A stretch of DNA of 64,000 nucleotides, taken from contig NZ_JACBZY010000001.1 in NCBI RefSeq assembly GCF_013408685.1, positions 2,356,001 through 2,420,000 of the forward strand. Direction: 5' to 3'. The notes under the pieces were generated by a model that saw only the letters and a list, made by a program, of their open reading frames with translations, did no database searches and was not told where the DNA came from. Positions within the stretch are counted from its first letter, which is position 1. Each line of letters opens with the position of its first letter. The DNA is from Schumannella luteola. GTDB taxonomy: Bacteria > Actinomycetota > Actinomycetes > Actinomycetales > Microbacteriaceae. A program made the translations under genes and the position numbers. This document shows positions 18,149 through 27,057 of the stretch, one piece after another.

Positions 18149-18176
18149 GAAAGGCCCTCCTCCGGGAGGGCCTTTT
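18149..18176. terminator. Hairpin terminator between the small peptide gene and mrp
   Basis: A perfect 11-bp stem, AAAGGCCCTCC with GGAGGGCCTTT (18150-18160 with 18165-18175), closes on a TCCG tetraloop. T-rich ends occur in both directions. It separates convergent genes. Confidence 0.85.
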
Positions 18177-18236
18177 CGCGTGCATGGACCGCGGTTCGCC
18201 CGGCGACGCCGAATCGGTGCGTCCGGCCCTCCGGCG

Positions 18237-19340
18237 TCAGCTCGTGCTGAACGGCAGCGAGCGCCCGACCAGCCCGCGCCCGCGGACGGCGAGCTGTGCG
18301 GCGAGGTCGATCACCGCGGCGGCCGCCGGATCGGCCGGATCGGCGAGCACGACCGGTGTGCCGGCATCCCCGCCTTCGCGCAGGGGAACGCTGAGCGGCA
18401 GTCGGGCGAGCACCGGCACTTCGAGCCGCCGCGCGACCTCGTCGCCGCCGCCCGAGCCGAAGAGCTCGAGCACCGACCCGTCCGGCTGTGCGAGCCCGGC
18501 CATGTTCTCCACGACGCCGATCACCGTCTGGCCGGTCTGCCGGGCGACCAGCCCGCTGCGTTCGGCGACGTCGGCGGCGGCCTCCTGCGGCGTCGTCACC
18601 ACGAGCACTTCGGCGTGCGGCAGCAGCTGGCCGAGCGAGATCGCCACGTCGCCGGTTCCGGGCGGGAGATCGAGCAGCAGCACATCCAGGTCGCCGAAGA
18701 AGACGTCAGTGAGGAACTGCTCCATCGTGCGGTGCAGCAGCGGACCGCGCCACGACACGGCCGCCGAGCCGTCGACGAACATCCCGATCGAGATGACCTT
18801 CACGCCGTGTCCGACGGGAGGCAGGATCATGTCGCCGACCCGCGTCGGCTTCGCATCGCCGAGTCCGAGGATCGCCGGGATCGAGTACCCGAACACGTCG
18901 GCGTCGACGAGTCCGACGCGCAGGCCTCGTGCGGCGAGCGCGACGGCGAGGTTCGCGGTGACGGTCGACTTGCCGACCCCGCCCTTGCCGCTCGTGATCG
19001 CGTACACCTTGGTCAGCGAGTCGGCCGTGAACTGCCGACGCCGCGTTCCGCGCAGCCGCTCGACCAGCGACTCGCGCTCGGCGACCGTCATGACCCCGAC
19101 CTCGAGGTCGACCTCCTCGACGCCCTCCACCCCGGCGGCGGCAGCCCGCACATCCCGCTCGATCGTGTCGGCGGCGGGACAGCCGACGATCGTCAGGGCG
19201 AGGCGGATGCGGGCGACGGCGCCGTCGATCTCGGCGCCGCGGATCATGTCGAGCTCGGTGATCGGCCGGCGGATCTCGGGGTCGTCGACGCGCGCGAGCG
19301 CGCTGAGCAGTCGCGGATCGCCCGCGGGGGAGTCGGCCAT
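18237..19340 (-). CDS. mrp: Mrp/NBP35-family P-loop ATPase (Fe-S cluster carrier type)
   Basis: 367 residues. An N-terminal MIP18/DUF59 domain (about 8-95) is followed by an Mrp ATPase domain with the deviant Walker A SGKGGVGKST (117-126) and a DLPPGTGD Walker B region. Such proteins bind and transfer Fe-S clusters. The CxxC pair near the C-terminus found in ApbC/Nbp35 is absent: the usual segment after VVENMAGL reads AQPDGSVLELFGSGGG. The start is ATG 19340, 2 bp after the stop of the DUF1003 gene. Forms without the CxxC occur in actinobacteria, so the cluster role should be treated with care. Confidence 0.88.
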   Translation of the reverse strand: MADSPAGDPRLLSALARVDDPEIRRPITELDMIRGAEIDGAVARIRLALTIVGCPAADTIERDVRAAAAGVEGVEEVDLEVGVMTVAERESLVERLRGTRRRQFTADSLTKVYAITSGKGGVGKSTVTANLAVALAARGLRVGLVDADVFGYSIPAILGLGDAKPTRVGDMILPPVGHGVKVISIGMFVDGSAAVSWRGPLLHRTMEQFLTDVFFGDLDVLLLDLPPGTGDVAISLGQLLPHAEVLVVTTPQEAAADVAERSGLVARQTGQTVIGVVENMAGLAQPDGSVLELFGSGGGDEVARRLEVPVLARLPLSVPLREGGDAGTPVVLADPADPAAAAVIDLAAQLAVRGRGLVGRSLPFSTS

Positions 19341-19342
19341 GA

Positions 19343-19897
19343 TCAGCGGTCGGTCTCGGCGGCCGCCGCAGCGGCGTCCTCGCGCTCGCGGGCGCGCTCG
19401 GCCTCGCGATCGCGATCCAGCTCCTCGAGGATCGACCGCAGCTCCGCGCGGATGAAGTCCTTCGTCGCGACGTCCTTGATCGCGAGGCGCAGCGCGACGA
19501 CCTCGCGGGCGAGGTACTCGGTGTCGGCGAGGTTGCGCTCGGCGCGCTGACGGTCCTGCTCGATCTGCACGCGGTCGCGGTCGTCCTGACGGTTCTGCGC
19601 GAGCAGGATCAGCGGCGCCGCGTAGGAGGCCTGCAACGAGAGGATCAGCGTGAGCGCCGTGAAGCCGTTCGCCGAGGAGTCGAAGCGCCACGACTCGGGA
19701 GCCGTCACGTTGTAGATCAGCCAGACGATGCAGAACATCGAGAGGCCGACGAGGAACCACGGCGTGCCCATGGCGCGGGCGACCCATTCGGTGAAGCGCC
19801 CGAAGCGGTCACGGCTCTCGCCGCGGCGCGGGCGGAACCCGGCCCGAGAGCCCTTGGGCTCGGTCAGTCTGCTGTCATCGCGCTCGTCGCGGGCCAT
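19343..19897 (-). CDS. DUF1003 membrane protein
   Basis: 184 residues. A basic N-terminus of about 40 residues is followed by two membrane helices (about 45-62 and 78-98) in the DUF1003 core, with TPWFLVG before and SLQASYAAPLILLAQNRQDDRDR after. A long charged coiled coil rich in Arg, Glu and Asp makes up the C-terminal half. The function of this widespread family is unknown. It overlaps the upstream MgtE-N/CBS gene by 23 bp and abuts mrp, forming a three-gene unit common in actinobacteria. The start is ATG 19897, inside the end of the CBS gene. Confidence 0.88.
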   Translation of the reverse strand: MARDERDDSRLTEPKGSRAGFRPRRGESRDRFGRFTEWVARAMGTPWFLVGLSMFCIVWLIYNVTAPESWRFDSSANGFTALTLILSLQASYAAPLILLAQNRQDDRDRVQIEQDRQRAERNLADTEYLAREVVALRLAIKDVATKDFIRAELRSILEELDRDREAERAREREDAAAAAAETDR

Positions 19898-21197
19898 CGC
19901 CGTTCCTCCTTCCGCGCGTGGGGATCGTTCCGGTGGTCAGCGGAACCGGTTCGGGTTCCGCGTCGCCGGAGGTACTTCGCCAGTCGTCGGGCAGCAGATA
20001 GTCGAGGACGTCATCGATGGTCACCACCCCGACGAGTCGGTGGGCTTCATCCACGACCGGCAGCGACACGAGGTTGTAGCTGGCCAGGATGCGCGAGACC
20101 TCGGCCGCGCTCGTCTCCGGGGAGACCGGCTCGAGGTTGGGATCGAGCAGGGTGCCGAGCCGTTCGTGCGGCGGGTAGCGCAGCATGCGCTGGAAGTGCA
20201 CGACGCCGAGGAAGCGGCCGGTGGGCGGCTCGTAGGGCGGCAGGGTCACGCAGACCATGGCGCCGAGCGCCGGCGCGAGCTCGTGGCGGCGGATGAGCGC
20301 GAGACCCTCGGCGACGGTCGCGTCGGAGGAGACGATGATCGGCTCGGTCGTCATGAGGCCGCCCGCCGTCTCGGGAGCGTAGTTGAGCAGGAAGCGCACG
20401 TCCTCCGCTTCCTCCGGCTGCATGAGCTGCAGCAGCGCCTCGCCCTTCGCCTCGGGCAGCTGCGCGATGAGGTCGGCGGCGTCGTCGGGCTGCATCTGGT
20501 CGAGCACGTCGGCGGCGCGGGCGTCGTCGAGGTGGGTGATGAGCTCGACCTGCTCGGTCTCGGGCATCTCCTCGAGCGCGTCGGCGAGGCGCTCGTCGGG
20601 CAGCTCCTCGGCGACCTCGAGGCGGCGCTCCTCGGGAAGGTCGAGCAGGGTGGATGCGAGGTCGGCGGGCAGAAGGTCGGTGTACGTCGCGATGAGCTGC
20701 TCGGCCGACTGCGGCTCGCCGGCGGTGGTCTTCTCGGTGACGCGCTCCCAGCGGGCGAAGGTCGTCTTGCCGCGGCCGAACGGCGAGGCTCCCGTGCGCG
20801 GGCGGCGCAGGAAGAGGTCTTCGACCTCCCACTCGCCCGGTCCGGTCTCGGAGATCGCGACATCCTCGATGCTCGCCTCGCCGCTGCCGTCGCGGAAGAC
20901 GACCTTGCGGCCCAGCAGCTCGGCGATCACGCGCACCTCGCCGCCGCGCTGCTCGAAACGGCGCAGGTTGATGAGCCCGGTCGTGATGATCTGCCCGGAG
21001 CCGATGCTGGTGACGCGGCCGATCGAGAGGAAGACGCGGCGCTTGCCGGGGATCTCGACGATGAGGCCGACGACCGTCGGGGCGCCGCTCGCGCGGTAGA
21101 CGACGATCACGTCGCGCACCCGGCCGACCTTGTCGCCGGCGGGGTCGAAGACGGAGCACCCGGCCAGTCGGGCGACGAAGACTCTCGTGGCGCTCAC
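19875..21197 (-). CDS. MgtE N-domain and CBS-pair cytoplasmic protein
   Basis: 440 residues. The N-terminal 130 residues look like a PRC-barrel-like region (FDPAGDKVGRVRDVIV). A MgtE intracellular N domain follows (about 165-285), with repeated helices such as LPADLASTLLDLPEERR and MQPDDAADLIAQLPE. Two CBS motifs follow (about 290-415). The membrane channel of MgtE is absent, so this is a soluble sensor-like protein, perhaps for Mg2+ or nucleotides. The start is GTG 21197, with TAGGCT 6 bases upstream. It heads the unit with the DUF1003 gene and mrp. Confidence 0.88.
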   Translation of the reverse strand: MSATRVFVARLAGCSVFDPAGDKVGRVRDVIVVYRASGAPTVVGLIVEIPGKRRVFLSIGRVTSIGSGQIITTGLINLRRFEQRGGEVRVIAELLGRKVVFRDGSGEASIEDVAISETGPGEWEVEDLFLRRPRTGASPFGRGKTTFARWERVTEKTTAGEPQSAEQLIATYTDLLPADLASTLLDLPEERRLEVAEELPDERLADALEEMPETEQVELITHLDDARAADVLDQMQPDDAADLIAQLPEAKGEALLQLMQPEEAEDVRFLLNYAPETAGGLMTTEPIIVSSDATVAEGLALIRRHELAPALGAMVCVTLPPYEPPTGRFLGVVHFQRMLRYPPHERLGTLLDPNLEPVSPETSAAEVSRILASYNLVSLPVVDEAHRLVGVVTIDDVLDYLLPDDWRSTSGDAEPEPVPLTTGTIPTRGRRNGDGPRRAR

Positions 21198-21203
21198 GCG
21201 TCG

Positions 21204-21209
21204 AGCCTA
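21204..21209 (-). promoter_or_regulatory. -10 element, leaderless start of the MgtE-N/CBS gene
   Basis: TAGGCT on the minus strand is followed by 6 bases and the GTG at 21197. It would drive the three-gene unit CBS protein, DUF1003 protein and mrp. Confidence 0.6.
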
Positions 21210-21329
21210 CTCGCCGGGGGACGCGCTCCCTCCGCCTCGGGCTCGGATCGCGGCGTGATCGGCGGGCGTTCGGAGTTCATCCGGGTGGCGTTCAGGCGGG
21301 TTCTGGCGAGCTTTGCGACAATGGGCGCC

Positions 21330-21941
21330 ATGAGCACCCCCGGCGCCTTCGGCCGACGCGGCAACCCCGCCCCCACCCTGCCCCGCGGCGAGGTGCTCGG
21401 CACCTACGAGACCTACCTCGAGGCCGCGCACGTCGTCGACCGGCTGGCGAAGAGCGACTTCCCCGTCGACAAGGTGTCGATCGTCGGCAACGACCTCAAG
21501 ACCGTCGAGCGCGTGACCGGGCGCATGAGCTGGGGCCGCGCCGCCCTGGGCGGCGCCCTCAGCGGACTGTGGTTCGGTCTGCTCGTCGGTCTGCTGTTCA
21601 CCTTCTTCGGCTCACCGTCGCTGACCCCGCTGTTCGCCGCGATCCTGATCGGCGCCGCCGGCGGCATGTTCTTCGGACTCGCGACCTACGCGATCAGCCG
21701 ACGTCGCAAGGACTTCACCTCGATGACGAACGTGCTGGCTTCGAACTACCAGGTCATCGTCGACCCCGAGCTCATCAACCGGGCCCGCAACGACCTCGGT
21801 GCCGAGGCCCCGGTCGGAGTCACGACGTGGACGCCGCAGCCCGCGACGCCGCCGGTCGCGCCGCCGAGCGATGCGCCGGGAGCGGGAGAGCCTCCCGTCG
21901 AGCCCGCGCCGCCCGCCGACCCGGTCCCGCCGCGCGCCTGA
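21330..21941 (+). CDS. General-stress-protein-like membrane protein
   Basis: 203 residues. The N-terminal 60 residues resemble the general stress protein 17M-like fold (TYETYLEAAHVVDRLAKSDFPVDKVSIVGNDL). Two close membrane helices with Gly-rich turns follow (about 78-98 and 102-122), then a cytoplasmic segment and a Pro/Ala-rich tail. The start is ATG 21330; an in-frame ATG nine bases upstream is an alternative. GACAAT ends 7 bases before 21330, a plausible leaderless -10 of weaker type. In related actinobacteria this gene is commonly found next to the CBS-protein gene, here divergent from it. Function unknown. Confidence 0.8.
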   Translation: MSTPGAFGRRGNPAPTLPRGEVLGTYETYLEAAHVVDRLAKSDFPVDKVSIVGNDLKTVERVTGRMSWGRAALGGALSGLWFGLLVGLLFTFFGSPSLTPLFAAILIGAAGGMFFGLATYAISRRRKDFTSMTNVLASNYQVIVDPELINRARNDLGAEAPVGVTTWTPQPATPPVAPPSDAPGAGEPPVEPAPPADPVPPRA

Positions 21942-21978
21942 TCGAAGCCGGTCGAACGGCCGCGCGGCGGGTTCCGTC

Positions 21979-23529
21979 TCAGCGTCCGGCCAGCCAGGCC
22001 TCCACGTCGTCCGCGGTGCGGGGGATGCCGGCCGAGAGGTTCACGGCGCCGTCCTCGGTCACGAGGATGTCGTCTTCGATGCGCACGCCGATGCCGCGCA
22101 GCTCCTCGGGCACGGTCAGGTCGTCGGGCTGGAAGTAGAGCCCCGGCTCGATCGTGAAGACCATCCCCGGCTCGACGACGCCGTCGAGGTACATCTCGCG
22201 GCGGGCCTGCGCGCAGTCGTGCACGTCGAGTCCGAGGTGGTGCGAGGTGCCGTGCACCATGTAGCGACGGTGGTACTGCTTCTCGGGCGCAAGCGAGTCC
22301 TCGGCGCTGCCGGGCAGCAGGCCCCACTCGGCCGTCTTCGCGGCGATGACCTGCATCGCGGCGGCGTGCACCTCGCGGAAGCGGATGCCCGGCTTGACGA
22401 TCGCGAACGCCGCATCCGCCGCCTCGAGCACGGCCTCGTAGACGCGGCGCTGCACGTCGGAGAAGGTGCCGCTGATCGGCAGGGTGCGGGTGATGTCGGC
22501 CGTGTAGAGGCTGTCGAGCTCGATTCCGGCATCGAGCAGGATGAGGTCGCCGGGCACGACGGGTCCGTCGTTGCGGGTCCAGTGCAGGATGCAGGCGTGC
22601 GGCCCGCTCGCGGCGATCGTGTCGTAGCCGACCGCGTTGCCGTCGGCGCGGGCCCGGCGGTTGAAGGTGCCCTCGACCAGGCGCTCGCCGCGCGGGTGCG
22701 CGATGATCTGCGGCAGGTCGGCGATGACGTCGTCGAAGCCCTGCTTGGTGGCGTCGACGGCGGCGCCGAGCTGCTCGATCTCCCAGGCGTCCTTGACCAG
22801 GCGGATCTCGCTCAGGTCGCGGGCGAGCGCCGCATCCGCGTCGTCGTCGACCGCGTCGGCCCAGTCGGCGACGTCCGCGCCCTCGGCGGCCAGCAGACGG
22901 CGGCCGTCGATCTGGTCGGTCAGGTCGCGGTCGGCGCCGCGGACGAGGCGAGTCGTCGCATCCACCGCGTCGATCACCGCGGGCAGCTCGGCGAGGTCGC
23001 GCGTGGCGACGCCGAGCTCGACGGCGACGGCGGCCAGCGAGGGTCGCGCGCCGATCCAGAACTCGCCGATGTCGGGGTTGGCGTAGAACTCGTCGGTTCC
23101 GCGGCCCGCGGGGGAGCGGAAGTAGAGCACCGCGTCGTGGCCGGCCTCGTCGCCCTCGCCGCGCGGCTCGAGCACCAGCACGCTGCCGGGCACGGTGTCG
23201 CTGCCCCAGCCGGTCAGGTGCGAGAACGCGGAGTGCGCGCGGTAAGGGTAGTCGGTGTCGTTCGAGCGCACCTTGGCCGGGCCCGCCGGGATGATCAGAC
23301 GCTCGCCGACGTGCAGTGCCGACACGCGACGACGCTGCACGGCCGCGTGGCTCGCCGCGTCACGGGGGGTGACCGGGGTCTCGGCGCGGTCGGCCCACTT
23401 CGAGGAGATGTAGGCGGCGAAGGCGTCGGAGACCGGCGTCGTCGACCGGTTCTGGGTGGCGCGAGGCGGGGTCGCCGGCTTCGCGGTCGCCGAGGTCGTG
23501 CCGGTGGTGGTGGGGGTGTTGTCGGCCAT
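21979..23529 (-). CDS. pepP: Xaa-Pro aminopeptidase (aminopeptidase P, M24B)
   Basis: 516 residues. It removes N-terminal residues next to proline. An N-terminal creatinase/AMP_N domain (about 60-190) is followed by the pita-bread M24 catalytic domain. Metal-binding residues are seen in ILLDAGIELDSLYTADITRT (Asp pair), MVHGTSHHLGLDVHD (His) and VFTIEPGLYF (Glu), with a final Glu in RIEDDILVTEDG. The first 40 residues are Thr/Ala-rich and look disordered. The start is ATG 23529. It is followed 20 bp upstream by the endonuclease-like gene on the same strand, which may be co-transcribed. Confidence 0.93.
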   Translation of the reverse strand: MADNTPTTTGTTSATAKPATPPRATQNRSTTPVSDAFAAYISSKWADRAETPVTPRDAASHAAVQRRRVSALHVGERLIIPAGPAKVRSNDTDYPYRAHSAFSHLTGWGSDTVPGSVLVLEPRGEGDEAGHDAVLYFRSPAGRGTDEFYANPDIGEFWIGARPSLAAVAVELGVATRDLAELPAVIDAVDATTRLVRGADRDLTDQIDGRRLLAAEGADVADWADAVDDDADAALARDLSEIRLVKDAWEIEQLGAAVDATKQGFDDVIADLPQIIAHPRGERLVEGTFNRRARADGNAVGYDTIAASGPHACILHWTRNDGPVVPGDLILLDAGIELDSLYTADITRTLPISGTFSDVQRRVYEAVLEAADAAFAIVKPGIRFREVHAAAMQVIAAKTAEWGLLPGSAEDSLAPEKQYHRRYMVHGTSHHLGLDVHDCAQARREMYLDGVVEPGMVFTIEPGLYFQPDDLTVPEELRGIGVRIEDDILVTEDGAVNLSAGIPRTADDVEAWLAGR

Positions 23530-23549
23530 GCGGCCATTCTCCCACCGGC

Positions 23550-24557
23550 TCAGCGCGCGCGCTCCAGCTGGGCGAGCACGGGGCGGTGATCGCTGCCCGC
23601 GTGGTCCTGGTCGCGGATCACCCGGAACCCGGTGAAGCGCCAGTCCGAGCCGGCGAGCACATGGTCGATCGGGGCGCCCAGCTCGGCCGGGATGCGGGTC
23701 GGCCAGCTGCCGATCGCGGCGTCGCCCATAGCCTTCGCGCCGTCGTGGCAGTCGCCGAGCTCACCCGACTTCGCGAGCGCCGTCCAGTGGTCGATCGTGC
23801 TGTTCAGATCGCCCGCCATGATCAGATCGGGCTCCGCGCAGCGCGCCGCGAGCCACTCCATCCCCTCACGCCAGGCCGGCATCTCGCCCGGCACCGGGGC
23901 GACGGGATGCGCGGCCACGATGGCCGGACCGCTGCCGTCGACCGGGCGCCACACCCCGCTCGGGATGACGCGCGTCGACCCGGCGCTCGTGTCAGGCTGG
24001 TAGCGCCCGAGCGCGGAGCTGATCAGCAGCGAGGTCGTGCGTGCCTTCGCGATCTTGTCGAAGGTGATGTTGTGCACCGCCATCGCGCGGCCCTCGGCGC
24101 CCATCCGATCGGCGATCTGCTGCGCGAGCTCGACGCTCGTCTCCGGCAGCACCACGATGTCGGCGCCGTCGTCGAGGGCGAGGCGCGCGATCCTCTCGGC
24201 CCCGGGCGCGTCGCCTAGGGTGTTCCAGCTGAGCACGGTCACGCCCTGCTCGCCCTTGGCGGAGAAGTGCTCGGAGCCCCAGCCGCGCGTCGCCAGCACC
24301 GCCGCCGACAGGCCGGTGAAGAGCAGGAGCGCCACGGCGAGGGATGCGGTGAGACGTCGCGCGCGGCGCGACGCCAGCGCGATCAGCAGCAGCACGACCG
24401 CGACGACAGCGGCGACCCCGCCCGCCAGCGCCCGCAGCGACACGACCTGTGCGACTCCGAGCTGCCACTGCAGACCGAAGAGCTGGGGCCATCCCGCCAC
24501 CAGCAGCGCCGCCGCCAGCGCGACGATCAGCAGGGCGGCGAGCACACGGCGGAACAC
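23550..24557 (-). CDS. Membrane-anchored endonuclease/exonuclease/phosphatase-family protein
   Basis: 335 residues. Three membrane helices in the first 100 residues precede an EEP-fold domain outside the membrane. EEP motifs are visible: VLSWNTLGD, VVLPETSVE, MAGDLNSTIDHW and SDHRPVLAQL. It could act on nucleic acids, lipids or phosphosugars; the family does not tell. I prefer GTG 24557 over GTG 24575. The upstream codon leaves no promoter room, while TAGGCT ends 7 bases before 24557 in the arrangement seen at 16 other genes here. It is divergent from the PHP gene across only 31 bp. Confidence 0.82.
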   Translation of the reverse strand: MFRRVLAALLIVALAAALLVAGWPQLFGLQWQLGVAQVVSLRALAGGVAAVVAVVLLLIALASRRARRLTASLAVALLLFTGLSAAVLATRGWGSEHFSAKGEQGVTVLSWNTLGDAPGAERIARLALDDGADIVVLPETSVELAQQIADRMGAEGRAMAVHNITFDKIAKARTTSLLISSALGRYQPDTSAGSTRVIPSGVWRPVDGSGPAIVAAHPVAPVPGEMPAWREGMEWLAARCAEPDLIMAGDLNSTIDHWTALAKSGELGDCHDGAKAMGDAAIGSWPTRIPAELGAPIDHVLAGSDWRFTGFRVIRDQDHAGSDHRPVLAQLERAR

Positions 24558-24564
24558 GCCGGCG

Positions 24565-24570
24565 AGCCTA
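24565..24570 (-). promoter_or_regulatory. -10 element, leaderless start of the EEP gene
   Basis: TAGGCT on the minus strand is followed by 7 bases and GTG 24557. The opposing -10 element of the PHP gene begins 7 bp away, so the two polymerases must compete for the same DNA. Confidence 0.6.
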
Positions 24571-24576
24571 GACACC

Positions 24577-24582
24577 TACGAT
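24577..24582 (+). promoter_or_regulatory. -10 element, leaderless start of the PHP gene
   Basis: TACGAT is followed by 6 bases and ATG 24589, supporting that start. Confidence 0.6.
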
Positions 24583-24588
24583 GAGAGG

Positions 24589-25467
24589 ATGCCCGCCGGC
24601 CCCGCCGAGCGCCCCGCCGAGGGGCTCATCGACCTCCACACGCACAGCACCGTCTCCGACGGCACGCAGTCGCCGCGCGAGCTCGTGCGTGCCGGCGTCG
24701 AAGCCGGGCTCGCCGTCATGGCGATCACCGACCACGACTCGACCGCGGGCTGGGCCGAGGCCTTCGACACCGCGCGCGGCACCGGCCTGACCGTGCTCCC
24801 CGGCATGGAGCTCAGCACCCAGCTCGACTACGCGAGCGTGCACGTGCTCGGCTACCTCATCGACCCCGAGAACCCGGCCCTGCTGGCCGAGGCCGAGCAC
24901 ACGCGCGAGGAGCGCCTGCACCGCGCCGAGTCGATGGTCGCCCGCATCGCGAAGGACTACGACCTGAACTGGGATGACGTGCTCGCCCAGACCGCGCCCG
25001 GGGCGACCGTCGGTCGCCCGCACATCGCCGACGCGCTCGTCGCGAAAGGCTTCGTGCCCGACCGCAGCGCCGCCTTCGGCAGCATCCTGCACTGGCGCGG
25101 CGGCTACTACCGGCCGCACCGTGCGCCCGAGCCGACCGTGGGCATCCGCCTCATCGCTGAGGCCGGCGGCGTTCCCGTGATCGCGCACCCCGGAGCCCGC
25201 GGGCCCGAGCAACTCTTCGCCGGCGACCGCGTGCGCGCGCTTGTCGACGCCGGGCTGATGGGGGTCGAGGTGAATCACCGCGACAACCCGCCCGAGGCGC
25301 GTGAGCTGTGGACGCGGCGCGCGGCCGAGTACGACCTCGTCATCACGGGCTCGAGTGACTACCACGGCGCCGGCAAGCCCAACGTGCTGGGCGAGAACAG
25401 CACCGCGCCGGAGCAGTACGCGCGCATCATCGAGCTCGGCACCGGGTCGGAGCCGTTCGTCGGCTGA
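24589..25467 (+). CDS. PHP-domain phosphoesterase
   Basis: 292 residues, a stand-alone PHP (polymerase and histidinol phosphatase) metal-dependent phosphoesterase. Metal motifs are in order: IDLHTHSTVSDG (about 16-26), MAITDHDST (about 44-52), PGMELST, VIAHPGARG and GSSDYHG. This architecture matches the YciV/TrpH-like group, which includes nucleoside 3',5'-bisphosphate and RNA 5' exonuclease activities. The start ATG 24589 is fixed by the leaderless promoter. It ends 112 bp before the convergent DEAD-box helicase gene. An RNA-related role would fit that neighbour but is only inference. Confidence 0.9.
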   Translation: MPAGPAERPAEGLIDLHTHSTVSDGTQSPRELVRAGVEAGLAVMAITDHDSTAGWAEAFDTARGTGLTVLPGMELSTQLDYASVHVLGYLIDPENPALLAEAEHTREERLHRAESMVARIAKDYDLNWDDVLAQTAPGATVGRPHIADALVAKGFVPDRSAAFGSILHWRGGYYRPHRAPEPTVGIRLIAEAGGVPVIAHPGARGPEQLFAGDRVRALVDAGLMGVEVNHRDNPPEARELWTRRAAEYDLVITGSSDYHGAGKPNVLGENSTAPEQYARIIELGTGSEPFVG

Positions 25468-25520
25468 CGCGACGGGCTGGAGCTCGGGCTCGGGGCTCGC
25501 GCCTCGCCGCCGCGAGCGAC

Positions 25521-25556
25521 GAAGCCGCGCCCGACCCGGAGGTCGGACGCGGCTTC
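25521..25556. terminator. Hairpin between the PHP and DEAD-box helicase genes
   Basis: GAAGCCGCG (25521-25529) pairs with CGCGGCTTC (25548-25556), with an inner CCGAC/GTCGG stem. It lies between convergent genes and lacks a T-run. Confidence 0.65.
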
Positions 25557-25578
25557 GATAGGTCCGCTGCGCTGCGAG

Positions 25579-27057
25579 TCAGCTCGCGGGCGGGGGAGTG
25601 GGCGTGCCGCTCCCGCTCCCGCCACGGCGACGACGCGTGCGGCGACGGCGCTCGGGGGCGGCGCCGTCGTGCGTGCCGCCGCCCTCGGAGCGGGCCTCCT
25701 CGGTCGTGGTCGTGCCGGCGCCGCCCTCGGTCGAGGCCGGCGCGGCCGAGCCGCTGCCGGATCCCTCGCCGCGACCGCGTCCGCGGCCTCCGCGGCTGCG
25801 CGAGCGCGACGAACCAGAGCGCTCACCGGCGTCGCGGTCGGCGCGCGGCTTCTCCGCGTGCGGAGCGGCCGGCGACGGCTTGAGGCGGCCCTTCGAGCCG
25901 GCGGGGATGTCCAGGTCGGTGAAGAGGTGCGGCGACGACGAGTAGGTCTCGGTCGGCTCCGGCTGCCCGAACTCGAGGGCGCGGTTGATGAGCGCCCACT
26001 TGTGCAGGTCGTCCCAGTCGACGAAGGTCACCGCGATGCCGGTCTTGCCGGCGCGGCCGGTGCGGCCGGCGCGGTGCAGGTAGGTCTTCTCGTCGTCGGG
26101 GATCGTGTGGTTGATCACGTGCGTGACGTCGTCGACGTCGATGCCGCGCGCCGCCACGTCGGTGGCGATCAGCACATCCTTCTTGCCGGCCTTGAACGAC
26201 GCCATCGAGCGCTCGCGCGCCTCCTGCGTCATGTCGCCGTGCACGGCCGCGGCGTTGAAGCCGCGATCGTTGAGCTCTTCGACGAGCTTCGAGGCCGCGC
26301 GCTTGGTGCGGGTGAAGACGACGGTCTTGCCGCGGCCCTCGGCCTGCAGGATGCGGGCGACGACCTCGTCCTTATCGAGGCTGTGCGCCCGGTAGACGAG
26401 GTGCTTGATGTTCGCCTGCAGCTGGCCCTCGTCGGGGTCGCTCGCGCGGATGTGGATCGGCCGGTTCATGAAGCGGCGCGCCAGCGTGACGACGGGCCCC
26501 GGCATGGTGGCCGAGAACAGCATCGTGTGGCGGGCCGGCGGCGTCTGCGCGAAGAGCTTCTCGACGTCGGGCAGGAAGCCCAGGTCGAGCATCTTGTCGG
26601 CCTCGTCGAGCACCATCACCTTGACGTTCGCGAGGCTCAGCAGGCGCTGGCCGGCGAGGTCGAGCAGACGACCGGGCGTGCCGACGACGATCTGCGCACC
26701 CGCCTTGATCTGCTCGATCTGGCCCTCGTAGGCCTTGCCGCCGTAGATGGCGACGACCTTCGTGGAGCGGTTCGAGGTGGCGAGCTCGAGGTCTTCGGCG
26801 ACCTGGACGCACAGCTCGCGCGTCGGCACGACGACGAGAGCCTGCACACCGGGCTCGGGGTCGAGTCCGAGCGCCTGGATCACCGGCAGGCCGAAGCCGA
26901 AGGTCTTGCCGGTTCCGGTCTTCGCCTGGCCGATGATGTCCTGGCCGGCGAGCCCGAGGGGGATGGTCTGAGTCTGGATCGGGAACGGGTCGACGATGCC
27001 TTTGGCGGCGAGTGCGTCGACGATGTCCTGGTCGATGTCAAGATCGGAGAAGGTCAC
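25579..27057 (-). CDS. DEAD-box RNA helicase (DeaD/CshA type)
   Basis: 492 residues, with two RecA-like domains and a low-complexity tail. Motifs in order are Q motif FPIQTQ, Walker A AKTGTGKT (45-52), PTREL, TPGRL, DEAD (150-153), SAT (181-183), then ARGIDVDDV and HRAGRTGRAG in domain 2. The last 110 residues are rich in Arg, Gly and Ser, including SRSRSRGGRGRGRG and RRRRTRRRRGGSGSG, a likely RNA-binding tail. It probably unwinds RNA in ribosome assembly, decay or cold adaptation. The start is ATG 27057. It is divergent from the ferritin-fold gene, a pairing common in actinobacteria. Confidence 0.93.
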   Translation of the reverse strand: MTFSDLDIDQDIVDALAAKGIVDPFPIQTQTIPLGLAGQDIIGQAKTGTGKTFGFGLPVIQALGLDPEPGVQALVVVPTRELCVQVAEDLELATSNRSTKVVAIYGGKAYEGQIEQIKAGAQIVVGTPGRLLDLAGQRLLSLANVKVMVLDEADKMLDLGFLPDVEKLFAQTPPARHTMLFSATMPGPVVTLARRFMNRPIHIRASDPDEGQLQANIKHLVYRAHSLDKDEVVARILQAEGRGKTVVFTRTKRAASKLVEELNDRGFNAAAVHGDMTQEARERSMASFKAGKKDVLIATDVAARGIDVDDVTHVINHTIPDDEKTYLHRAGRTGRAGKTGIAVTFVDWDDLHKWALINRALEFGQPEPTETYSSSPHLFTDLDIPAGSKGRLKPSPAAPHAEKPRADRDAGERSGSSRSRSRGGRGRGRGEGSGSGSAAPASTEGGAGTTTTEEARSEGGGTHDGAAPERRRRTRRRRGGSGSGTPTPPPAS

